From a bacterium (GTDB taxonomy: Bacteria > Bacillota > Clostridia > Oscillospirales > Acutalibacteraceae), in the NCBI GenBank assembly GCA_020627425.1, contig JAHKXX010000256.1:1-10199 (forward strand): a DNA stretch of 10,199 nt. The letters are read 5' to 3'. A model generated the notes under the pieces. It was not told where the DNA came from, ran no database searches, and saw nothing but the letters and a program-made list of their open reading frames with translations. Positions 1 to 5,522 of this stretch are shown here, piece after piece. The position numbers were made by a program, and so were the translations under genes. How positions within the stretch are numbered: position 1 is the first letter of the stretch; every line of letters starts with the position of its first letter.

Positions 1-116
1 CGTTAAAAGCGTCGCAGGCAATGAGAGCGGCTATGAGAGATCCTTGTAGTATGCCGTAAGGCTGATGAGGTCAATATGCGTTGACCGTCTAATGTGTTCC
101 CGTTCGGGGGAGTTGA

Positions 117-280
117 GAACGAATACCGAACAAAAAGTCGCAATACAGCAGAGCCAATCATTACACAGCTCGCGGCAAACTATGTCCTTAATGGGAAAGC
201 AATCACATTGCCGCTTGTGTTGCGCTCTGTTGCGACTTAGCATCAAAACGGACAGCTACCCTAAATCGAGCTGTTCGTTC
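117..280. repeat. Nested inverted repeats, possible structured RNA
   Basis: Arms pair in properly nested order: GAACGAA (117-123) with TTCGTTC (274-280), AGTCGCAA (136-143) with TTGCGACT (230-237), GAGC (151-154) with GCTC (224-227), ACACA (163-167) with TGTGT (216-220), and GCGGCAA (172-178) with TTGCCGC (208-214). A separate stem, 249-257 with 269-277 (one G:U pair), sits between the outermost arm and the core. The ordered nesting over 160 bases is unlikely to be random and suggests a folded RNA or a large DNA dyad. No known RNA family was recognised. Confidence 0.45.
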
Positions 281-304
281 AATATGGATGCAATAAAAAG
301 AAAA

Positions 305-333
305 CAGCGCGTATCTATGACGGGTACGCGCTG
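305..333 (+). repeat. Hairpin just upstream of the toxin gene
   Basis: CAGCGCGTA (305-313) and TACGCGCTG (325-333) form a perfect 9-bp stem around an 11-nt loop, ending 12 bases before the SD site of the toxin gene. No T-run follows, so it is not an ordinary terminator. It could modulate toxin mRNA stability or translation, or bind a protein; this is inference. Confidence 0.5.
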
Positions 334-345
334 ACTACATAATAC

Positions 346-350
346 GGAGG
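346..350 (+). promoter_or_regulatory. SD site that fixes the TTG start of the toxin gene
   Basis: GGAGG at 346-350 sits 7 bases before TTG at 358. No in-frame ATG exists close by, and the protein aligns from this residue with MazF-type toxins, so the rare TTG start is accepted. Confidence 0.8.
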
Positions 351-357
351 TATTATT

Positions 358-726
358 TTGAGAGTTTACAGAGGCGAAGTCTATTTAGTAGATTTCGGTA
401 TAGGCTATGGCAGCGAACAGGGCGGCGTTCGTCCGGCTGTCATTGTACAGAACAATATAGGCAATAAATACAGTCCCACGACAATCGTTATCCCTGTCAC
501 ATCCAGACAGACAAAGGCACATATTCCTACGCACGTTAGAGTAAAGAGCGCTTGTCTGAATAAGAGATCGCTGGCACTCACGGAACAGGTTGTAACCATT
601 GATAAAAGAAGGATCATTAGAAAAATGGGCAACATCAAGCTCAAATCGCTTTTCAAAATCGGTACAGCGCTTATGATCGGTTTGGGACTGAATAACAATT
701 CATTCAAGAAAGGAAGTCACAAATGA
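358..726 (+). CDS. MazF/PemK-type mRNA interferase toxin, orphan
   Basis: A 122-residue protein of the MazF/PemK family: endoribonucleases that cleave mRNA at short specific sequences and stop growth. The family signature is clear: RGEVYLVDFG at 5-14, GSEQGGVRPAVIVQN at 18-32, then NKYSPTTIVIPVTS at 36-49. Arg25 and Thr48 fall where the active-site Arg and Thr of Bacillus MazF lie, so the nuclease site looks intact. Length is close to the usual 110-120. The TTG start is fixed by GGAGG 7 bases upstream and may keep synthesis low. No MazE-like antitoxin lies in the 357 bases upstream or in the genes downstream. The stop overlaps the next gene as ATGA, so the two are probably translated together. 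The role may be element maintenance or defence, but this is inferred. Confidence 0.9.
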   Translation: MRVYRGEVYLVDFGIGYGSEQGGVRPAVIVQNNIGNKYSPTTIVIPVTSRQTKAHIPTHVRVKSACLNKRSLALTEQVVTIDKRRIIRKMGNIKLKSLFKIGTALMIGLGLNNNSFKKGSHK

Positions 727-863
727 TAGGATTTATAGTCGGCTTATTCGTCGGTGCTTTCCTCGGAGTAGTAGTTATGTGCTGCTGCTTTGTAGCGTCA
801 AAGGCTGACGATGAGATAGAAAAAATGGAGAATGAACAAACCGACGATAAGGGGAATAGCTGA
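723..863 (+). CDS. Small single-pass membrane peptide, DUF3789-like
   Basis: A 46-residue peptide beginning MIGFIVGLFVGAFLGVVVMC. One hydrophobic helix rich in Gly (about residues 2-25) is followed by a charged tail (KADDEIEKMENEQTDDK) that should lie in the cytoplasm. The pattern of a short Gly-patterned helix followed by M-C-C/L-C resembles the DUF3789 family, commonly found beside recombinase genes in Firmicute integrative elements; function unknown. Its ATG overlaps the toxin stop (ATGA at 723-726), so translation is likely coupled and the peptide probably depends on ribosomes leaving the toxin gene. It could be a partner of the toxin, but it does not look like a MazE antitoxin and nothing in the sequence shows binding. 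Confidence 0.7.
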   Translation: MIGFIVGLFVGAFLGVVVMCCCFVASKADDEIEKMENEQTDDKGNS

Positions 864-921
864 ATATTACCATTTTGTACTGACAATAATACTTACGGTG
901 ATAATGAATATTGGAGGTCGT

Positions 922-1101
922 ATGCAAATCAAAAATGAGAATACCGTAATCGAAAGGGCAAAATGTAGCGTTCAGAATAACGGAGAATATAGAATTGATA
1001 AAGGAATCTATAACGTAAATCGGGTATTTACTGGAGAGAAAACAATTAAGGAAATTATTTTCCAAAAATTAACTTGCGATTATAGTGTATCGCATAATTG
1101 A
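922..1101 (+). CDS. TnpW-like small transposon protein
   Basis: A 59-residue protein from the ATG at 922. GGAGG at 913-917 supports this start, though the spacer is only 4 bases; the same frame stays open upstream from 832 but without an SD site. The core, about residues 15-50 (CSVQNNGEYRIDKGIYNVNR then VFTGEKTIKEIIFQKL), follows the pattern of TnpW-type proteins encoded by Tn4451-like and other serine-recombinase elements: a short beta-type segment, then an aromatic residue and a basic/hydrophobic helix of the KIxxLI type. Function in the family is unknown; an accessory part in recombination or its control is a guess. The stop codon overlaps the -35 box of the recombinase promoter. Identification rests on pattern and context and could be wrong. 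Confidence 0.6.
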   Translation: MQIKNENTVIERAKCSVQNNGEYRIDKGIYNVNRVFTGEKTIKEIIFQKLTCDYSVSHN

Positions 1102-1126
1102 TAACAATAGAAACTTATGATATACT
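1098..1126 (+). promoter_or_regulatory. SigA-type promoter of the recombinase gene
   Basis: TTGATA (1098-1103), a 17-base spacer and TATACT (1121-1126) are one mismatch each from consensus at ideal spacing. A start near 1133 would give a leader of about 36 bases ending in the SD site AAGGAG (1157-1162). The recombinase therefore seems to have its own promoter inside the element rather than relying on a host one. Confidence 0.75.
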
Positions 1127-1169
1127 GTTGGTGAAGTTGAGTAGACAGCAGTATGAAGGAGATGAAGAA

Positions 1170-2840
1170 ATGAAAACTGCTGTCGCTTTAGCGGATATTT
1201 ACCTGAGATTATCCCGTGAAGAGGCAAACTCAGGAGAATCACAAAGTATTGCCAACCAAAGAAATATCATAAGGCAATACTGCAAAGATAACAACATCAC
1301 AGTTGTTAGGGAATTTGTTGATGACGGCTTCTCTGGCTCTGATTTCAGACGACCGGGTTTTCAGAATATGCTCAAACACATTGATACCGGATTGGTAAAC
1401 ACGGTCATCACTAAGGATTTGTCCCGTCTGGGCAGAGATATGTCGGAATCAAGCTATTATGCAGAATCATTCTTTCCGGAGCACGATATACATTATATCG
1501 CAATCAGCGACGGATTCGATTCTGAGAAGGTCAATATGATGGCTCCGTTCCAATTTGCAATGAACGATGTCTATTTGAGAGATTGTTCACGCAAAATCAA
1601 ACAGGTTCTTGGGCAAAAAAGAGAACGCGGTGAATATTGTGCTTGTCCGCCGTTTGGCTATATGCGTAATCCTAAAGATCGTACAAGTATAATTCCCGAT
1701 CCTCAAACAGCTCCGATTGTACAGCATATTTACGAATTGGCTGTCAAAGGGCATTCCGCTCACGCAATCGCAAATATTCTGACTGACAAAGCAATTATCA
1801 CGCCCTTGAAATACAGAGTCTTGTATCGCGACAATTTCTGTGACAGAGGTGCTGCCCGTGCTACCGATAGGTGGAATCATACTACAGTAAAGCGCATTTT
1901 GAAGAATCAGGTTTATCTGGGACATACCGTCTTAGGGATGACAAAGAAAGCCTCGGTAAAATCAAAAAAGAAAGTCCATATTCCTCAGGAGGAATGGGCA
2001 ATCACTTATAACACACATACGCCGCTCATTACACAGGAGGAATATGATATTGCGCAACATTATATGGGCATGAATACAAAAAGTTGGAACGATTATGACA
2101 ATGTGCGTAAAAGCATATTTAACGGACTGATTTTTTGCGAGCATTGCGGTTCCGCTCTATGTTCTTCGGGTTCTGTTTATAAAGGAGAGAGAGTAAAGTA
2201 TTGGTATCTTTCTTGCCTGAATATTCCGAAGCGATCAGCCAACCACTGTGAACACGGCGCGCGCATCAAGTATTCTGCCTTAGTTGAGATTGTTAAAGCT
2301 GATCTGAATCAGTTTATCTCTTTGAGTAAGGAAGACACGGACGAGATTATTGACGCGGCAATCAAGGAAAGTTCAAAAAACGCTTATCAGGATAAAGACA
2401 GTCTACAGAGTATTGAAAAGAGAATAGGTGATATAGACAACATCATCTTGAAGCTCTACAATGACAATGCACTTGGTAGAATCACTGATGAACAATTATC
2501 CTTGATGATTGAAAAGCTGAATAAAGAATCCGCCTCTTTGAAAGAGAGAGCGAAAGAGATTCGGAGAAAATCAGAAAAAATGCCGATTGATGAAGCATAC
2601 AAAGCCTTCTTTAGCCTTATCGAGCAATACAATCATATAGATGAATTAACGCCTGAGATTGTCAGAACATTCATTGAAAGGATTGAAGTCGGCGAGAAGA
2701 TACTGCCGGAAGGCTATACGGTCGCTTCACACGATATTCCATATAGACAAAATATCAAAATCTATTATCGGTTTATCGGAAAGATCGGAGAAGATGAAAA
2801 GGCATTCAATCAGGATGCTTTACCATCGAAAATTGCATAG
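1170..2840 (+). CDS. Large serine recombinase of the TnpX/TndX class
   Basis: A 556-residue site-specific recombinase that should excise and integrate the element through a Ser-DNA link. The catalytic domain (about 8-150) holds IYLRLSREE, with Ser15 the probable nucleophile, then DGFSGSDFRRPGF (52-64) and the active-site stretch DLSRLGRD (83-90). The recombinase domain starts around PPFGYMRNP (160-168). A zinc ribbon follows, with CEHCG (323-327), Cys349 and Cys360, then a coiled coil (about 405-470) and a C-terminal part ending FIERIEVGEK...IKIYYRF, typical of the DUF4368 tail of this class. The ATG at 1170 has AAGGAG 7 bases upstream; the open frame reaches back to a TTG at 1098, which lies in the -35 box and is rejected. 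The gene is complete, and its stop is under 100 bases from the element end, as usual in this class. Confidence 0.95.
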   Translation: MKTAVALADIYLRLSREEANSGESQSIANQRNIIRQYCKDNNITVVREFVDDGFSGSDFRRPGFQNMLKHIDTGLVNTVITKDLSRLGRDMSESSYYAESFFPEHDIHYIAISDGFDSEKVNMMAPFQFAMNDVYLRDCSRKIKQVLGQKRERGEYCACPPFGYMRNPKDRTSIIPDPQTAPIVQHIYELAVKGHSAHAIANILTDKAIITPLKYRVLYRDNFCDRGAARATDRWNHTTVKRILKNQVYLGHTVLGMTKKASVKSKKKVHIPQEEWAITYNTHTPLITQEEYDIAQHYMGMNTKSWNDYDNVRKSIFNGLIFCEHCGSALCSSGSVYKGERVKYWYLSCLNIPKRSANHCEHGARIKYSALVEIVKADLNQFISLSKEDTDEIIDAAIKESSKNAYQDKDSLQSIEKRIGDIDNIILKLYNDNALGRITDEQLSLMIEKLNKESASLKERAKEIRRKSEKMPIDEAYKAFFSLIEQYNHIDELTPEIVRTFIERIEVGEKILPEGYTVASHDIPYRQNIKIYYRFIGKIGEDEKAFNQDALPSKIA

Positions 2841-2841
2841 C

Positions 2842-2929
2842 TTTTGATGTGTTTGAACATCAAGGTATGAAAAAAGGTTTTTGACCATCAAAAATCATTT
2901 GATTTTTGATGTAATTGAACGTCAAGGGA
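2842..2929. repeat. Element end: recombinase-type repeats and inferred crossover site
   Basis: Two 24-base direct repeats lie at 2842-2865 and 2904-2927, matching at 21 of 24 positions. Each is itself a dyad: TTGATGT-N6-ACATCAA in the first (perfect 7-bp arms) and TTGATGT-N6-ACGTCAA in the second. Between and overlapping the second is a perfect 12-bp inverted repeat, CATCAAAAATCA (2886-2897) and TGATTTTTGATG (2900-2911), with a 2-base centre. The second repeat ends directly at GGGAAG, where the spore-protein frame begins. GA at 2928-2929 is the inferred crossover dinucleotide, because TnpX and TndX recombine at GA. Reading these repeats as recombinase binding sites is inference. Confidence 0.65.
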
Positions 2930-3044
2930 AGTAGGCGTAAATCTTAAGCAGGGGTACAACGGCGACCTGACATCCAGACAGGCTGGTTCTGTAGGCGGAC
3001 AGATGGTTAAAAAAATGATCGAGGCATATGAAAGAAGTATGTAA
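2928..3044 (+). pseudogene. 3' remnant of an alpha/beta-type small acid-soluble spore protein gene, cut by the element
   Basis: The frame encodes 38 residues, EVGVNLKQGYNGDLTSRQAG followed by SVGGQMVKKMIEAYERSM, then TAA. This is the highly conserved C-terminal half of alpha/beta SASPs, small proteins that coat spore DNA and protect it from UV and chemicals; GxNGDLTSRxAGSVGGxMVKKMIE is the family hallmark. The frame is closed by TGA at 2916-2918, and there is no start codon, SD site or N-terminal half (which in the family carries the GPR protease site). The missing part should begin just upstream of Glu in a segment such as IASE, exactly where the element's repeats end. The gene is therefore interrupted, not merely overlooked; the 5' part should lie beyond the element's left end. 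Other intact SASP copies are likely in the genome. Confidence 0.88.
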
Positions 3045-3064
3045 TTGATCACAGATAGACAGTA

Positions 3065-3096
3065 AAAATGAGCAGGGCAGCCGCCCTGCTCATTTT
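3065..3096 (+). terminator. Rho-independent terminator of the spore-protein gene
   Basis: AAAATGAGCAGGGC (3065-3078) and GCCCTGCTCATTTT (3083-3096) form a perfect 14-bp stem with a 4-base loop; the T-run is the end of the right arm. It lies 20 bases after the SASP stop. The A-rich left arm lets it work in both directions. Confidence 0.85.
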
Positions 3097-3101
3097 GCTG
3101 T

Positions 3102-3130
3102 AAAAAAATCGTGTCCGTAAAACGGACACG
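3102..3130 (-). terminator. Rho-independent terminator of the dockerin gene
   Basis: Read on the minus strand, CGTGTCCGT (3130-3122) pairs with ACGGACACG (3118-3110) around a 3-base loop, followed after one A by seven Ts (3108-3102). It lies 14 bases after the stop of the dockerin protein gene and faces the SASP terminator. Confidence 0.85.
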
Positions 3131-3144
3131 AAAAGAACTTTTTA

Positions 3145-3801
3145 TTAGTTCAAAAGACCTACATCATATCTTGCGATTGCAAGAGCATCTGCGATATCTG
3201 TCACACCGTCGCCATTAACATCACCGGCAGCTATCTGATCATCAGAAAGCTCTATAAGATCGGCATCATAACGAGCAACTAACAGTGCGTCTGCGATGTC
3301 AGTAACACCGTCACCGTTAACGTCACCGTTTTCATATACTATACGACCGTCAAGTGACTTTATAGAAGCAGTGAAAACAAGATTATATTCAGCATCAGTG
3401 ATAATGAAGGTATCAGGCTTTTCATACGTAATTATAAGGTTTACATAATCAAGAGCATCCTGAGCCTCAGCTACCATTGTCTCGATCTGAGCATATGTCA
3501 TAGCAGCAAGGTTCGGAACATTGAGGCTCTCAAGATAGTCCTCAACTTCCTCGATCTCCTTTAATATACCATCAGCCTGTTCGTCTGAAAGGTCGATTGT
3601 GTTGAAATAGTTTTCTGCAGAGTTTATATAATCCTGCGGAAGACCCTTCTGTGTGCCAGCCATATCAATAGTTGTGTTAAGCTCATCAAGAACCCTCTGT
3701 TCAGCATCATTGATACCTGCTGCAGAAGCAACAACAGCTGAAGATGCAGCCAGAACTGCTACAAGAGCACCTGCTGAAATTGACTTTACTAACTTATTCA
3801 T
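3145..3801 (-). CDS. Secreted protein with C-terminal type I dockerin
   Basis: A 218-residue protein. Residues 1-28 are a signal peptide (KLVKS, hydrophobic core, ASA), so it is exported. Residues 30-128 look mostly helical and acidic (NDAEQRVLDELNT, YINSAENYF, DEQADGILKEIEEVEDYL) with no enzyme motif; similar small secreted proteins of unknown role occur in Clostridia, but this is only a resemblance. A short beta-like segment follows (129-155). Residues 159-217 are a type I dockerin: two calcium loops with the identical sequence DVNGDGVTDIAD (160-171 and 194-205), each followed by a helix ending in ARYD. Dockerins plug proteins into cohesins of a scaffold, and a cohesin-like wall protein is encoded next door. 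AGAGG about 11 bases upstream supports the ATG. It has its own promoter and terminator. Confidence 0.9.
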   Translation of the reverse strand: MNKLVKSISAGALVAVLAASSAVVASAAGINDAEQRVLDELNTTIDMAGTQKGLPQDYINSAENYFNTIDLSDEQADGILKEIEEVEDYLESLNVPNLAAMTYAQIETMVAEAQDALDYVNLIITYEKPDTFIITDAEYNLVFTASIKSLDGRIVYENGDVNGDGVTDIADALLVARYDADLIELSDDQIAAGDVNGDGVTDIADALAIARYDVGLLN

Positions 3802-3866
3802 CGTTAATTCTTCCTCTCTGTAAATAACTACAGCAATTCATACATTGCATTAAATAACATAGGTTA

Positions 3867-3895
3867 ATTATATAATAATCATACTGATTTGTCAA
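3867..3895 (-). promoter_or_regulatory. Perfect-consensus SigA promoter of the dockerin gene
   Basis: On the minus strand TTGACA (3895-3890), a 17-base spacer and TATAAT (3872-3867) match the consensus exactly. Transcription should begin near 3860, giving a leader of about 60 bases. This predicts strong, constitutive-type expression of the dockerin protein. Confidence 0.85.
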
Positions 3896-3945
3896 TACAA
3901 ATACCATAAAAAACCAAAAAATATGTTATTATTAGCAACAACTAT

Positions 3946-3987
3946 CTAAAAGACCTATACAGGGTAACCCGGGTATAGGTCTTTTAG
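3946..3987 (-). terminator. Terminator of the cohesin-like protein gene
   Basis: CTAAAAGACCTATAC (3946-3960) and GTATAGGTCTTTTAG (3973-3987) form a perfect 15-bp stem around a 12-base loop that itself contains GGGTAACCC. It lies 17 bases after the stop of the cohesin-like gene. The U-run lies inside the distal arm (CTTTTAG) rather than after it, so efficiency is uncertain; the symmetry would let it act on both strands. Confidence 0.7.
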
Positions 3988-4004
3988 TATTAATTATCCA
4001 CTAA

Positions 4005-5324
4005 TTAGTTGTGTGATCTTTTCTTGCCCTTAAGAAGAACGATTGCACCTGCTGCTGCGAACAGAGCAACCATTGCTATAGCAGCTGTTGTAGCTGTAGC
4101 GTCGCCGGTCTGAACTGTGCCGTCTCCACCGGTTGTGCTTGTATCAGTTGTTGTGCCGCCGTTATTGGTAGTTGAAGTATCAGAGTTGTCAGCTGCCTTA
4201 GATGTCTCATCCTTTGACTGCTCGGTTGACTGCTCATCCTTTGACTGTTCAGTTGACTGCTCTTCCTGAGACTGTTCGTCCTGAGACTGCTCTGAAGACT
4301 CTTCCTGAGACTGCTCTGAAGACTCTTCCTGAGACTGCTCTGAAGTTTCTTCCTCAGATGACTCTTCTGTTACTCTGGCATCCCCTATGATGTAATTTAC
4401 AGCCTGTGTAGTCTGATCGTTAATAAGAGCAGAATTTACATCATAGAACTTGAACTCGCTGAGCTGCAGAGCATCCTGAACCTGATCAGCAGTTACGTCT
4501 TCAGCTATCGGAGCAAATGTGATTGTCAGAACGTCAGTTGATTTATCATCAGTAAATCCTTCAAGATAGTAGAAGTTTCCTCTGAACTGACCTGCTTCCT
4601 TATCATTGAGAGTAAATGTGTCTGCCTCAGAAGCAACACTACCCTTTGTTACATCTGCAACAGTGAGAAGATCCTGATCGTACTCGATGAAGAAGTTTGA
4701 AGCTGCTGCTGCGTTATCGGGGTTAGCGAATACAACAGAAGCTACTACTGTACCATCCTCAGCAATGGCAGTGCTTACTGTGTAGTAAGGCTGTGTCTCA
4801 TCAAGCTCAATCTTAGGCTCGGGCTTAGTAAGAGTATAAACTACTTCCTGATCAGCCTCGTCACAGATCTTAGCGGAGTTAATATCATAGAACTTAAAGG
4901 CCTCTACCTTTATAGCGTCCTCTGCGATATCCTCAGCTATTACGTCATAAGTAATAACTGCAACCTCTGTTGAGGTGTTCTCTACATATCCGTTCAGATA
5001 GTAGAAGTTAGCCTTTACTGTGCCTTCTTCGCTGTTGTTAACAAGAAGGTTGTCTGCCGTATCAGCAGCTGCACCCTTATCGGCGCTCTTGAGCTTGAGA
5101 GCTGCTGTGTCATAAGTAAGTGTGAAGTTACCTGCAGCAACATCCTCAGGCCTTGTAAAGGTAACTGTCGTTGTGGCTGTGCCATCATCGTTGACAACAG
5201 TATCTACATTGTAAGTCGGCTTAGTCTGATCTACTTCAGCATTTGCAACAAATGCAGCTGATGCACAAACTGTCAGAACACAAGCAGAAGCTACTGTCAA
5301 GCTAACAATTTTCTTTTTAACCAT
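4005..5324 (-). CDS. Cell-wall-anchored protein with two cohesin-like modules
   Basis: A 439-residue surface protein. Residues 1-29 are a signal peptide ending VANA. Two similar beta-rich modules follow, about 31-165 and 176-313. Both show the cohesin-type order NFxxxYDxxxL...KG, a stretch GNFYYLEGF or ANFYYLNGY, a strand VxTITF or VITYD, and FKFYDxNSA near the end. Cohesins bind dockerins and build cellulosomes or amylosomes. A Ser/Glu/Gln repeat linker (317-402) should span the wall. The C-terminus has VQTGD (404-408), a hydrophobic helix (about 413-431) and KGKKR, a sorting-signal layout without the LP of LPXTG. The start is taken at the second Met (5324) because AGGAG (5341-5337) abuts the first ATG at 5336 but is 12 bases from this one. 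The cohesin call rests on pattern; another beta-sandwich family is possible. Confidence 0.8.
   Translation of the reverse strand: MVKKKIVSLTVASACVLTVCASAAFVANAEVDQTKPTYNVDTVVNDDGTATTTVTFTRPEDVAAGNFTLTYDTAALKLKSADKGAAADTADNLLVNNSEEGTVKANFYYLNGYVENTSTEVAVITYDVIAEDIAEDAIKVEAFKFYDINSAKICDEADQEVVYTLTKPEPKIELDETQPYYTVSTAIAEDGTVVASVVFANPDNAAAASNFFIEYDQDLLTVADVTKGSVASEADTFTLNDKEAGQFRGNFYYLEGFTDDKSTDVLTITFAPIAEDVTADQVQDALQLSEFKFYDVNSALINDQTTQAVNYIIGDARVTEESSEEETSEQSQEESSEQSQEESSEQSQDEQSQEEQSTEQSKDEQSTEQSKDETSKAADNSDTSTTNNGGTTTDTSTTGGDGTVQTGDATATTAAIAMVALFAAAGAIVLLKGKKRSHN
4208..4345 (-). repeat. Coding tandem repeats in the wall-spanning linker
   Basis: Two repeat families are adjacent: a 27-base period (units starting 4208 and 4235) encoding EQSTEQSKD, and a 24-base period (units starting 4281, 4305 and 4329, identical in the visible overlap) encoding ESSEQSQE. 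The near-identity at DNA level suggests recent expansion by slippage or recombination, so linker length may vary between strains. Confidence 0.8.
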
Positions 5325-5515
5325 TTTTAATAGCATCTCCTAAAAGTTTTTTATTTATGTAAATGAATTTACATACAAAGATAAAATACACTGCTAAGCA
5401 GCAAAACAGATGAAAACAGGTACCACAGTTTATATTATCAAAACTAAAATATAATTTCGATAAACATACCGTCGGAAATGAATAATATAAGATACAAACC
5501 CATTCCCACTATTTT
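5325..5515 (-). promoter_or_regulatory. Long AT-rich 5' leader of the cohesin-like gene
   Basis: If transcription starts just after the promoter at 5523-5551, the leader is about 190 bases, against about 60 for the dockerin gene. It contains a 9-bp hairpin with a 2-base loop (TATGTAAAT/ATTTACATA, 5356-5375) directly upstream of the SD site and a weak AT stem around 5430-5455. No known riboswitch was recognised; the leader may only affect mRNA stability. Confidence 0.4.
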
Positions 5516-5522
5516 CAATATA

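Larger units (their letters stand above)
1..357. other. Gene-free stretch inside the element, rich in inverted repeats
   Basis: No convincing gene lies here. The open frames on both strands are short, Cys/Arg-rich and lack usable ribosome binding sites. A short frame open from the window edge to the TAG at 47-49 could be the tail of an upstream gene but is too short to identify. The stretch holds many dyads: GGTCAA-N6-TTGACC (69-86), a nested series spanning 117-280, an imperfect stem at 249-277 and a 9-bp perfect stem at 305-333. It may carry a structured RNA, an untranslated leader of the toxin gene or recombination/transfer sites. Confidence 0.5.
1..2929 (+). mobile_element. Right-hand part of an integrated element carrying a large serine recombinase
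   Basis: All genes here point rightwards and form a set typical of Firmicute integrative elements: an orphan MazF-type toxin, a DUF3789-type membrane peptide, a TnpW-like small protein and, next to the end, a TnpX/TndX-class recombinase. The right boundary is placed at the GA dinucleotide (2928-2929), where the reading frame of a spore-protein gene begins abruptly after a block of direct and inverted repeats. The left end, mobilisation or conjugation genes and any cargo lie before the window, so the element's size and class (mobilisable transposon, ICE or remnant) cannot be told. The recombinase is intact, so mobility is plausible. Confidence 0.8.

Noticed and set aside
31..334. Open frames on both strands (71 and 89 codons) in the first 350 bases
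   Set aside because: No usable SD sites, Cys/Arg/Ser-rich composition unlike the real genes, and each is the shadow of the other over a region full of inverted repeats.
1098..1169. Upstream TTG start for the recombinase, adding 24 residues
   Set aside because: The TTG is part of the -35 box of a strong promoter, has no SD site, and the family's catalytic domain begins right after the ATG at 1170, which has AAGGAG at good spacing.
2886..2911. Perfect 12-bp inverted repeat as a terminator of the recombinase gene
   Set aside because: The stem is AT-rich, its centre is only 2 bases, no T-run follows, and it overlaps the direct repeat at the element end; a recombination site fits better.
4208..4345. 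CRISPR-like regularly spaced repeats
   Set aside because: The repeats are directly tandem without unique spacers and lie in frame in a coding linker.
4202..5197. Plus-strand 62-codon frame and minus-strand 60-codon frame inside the wall-protein gene
   Set aside because: Low-complexity shadows of the repeat linker and cohesin-like modules in other frames.
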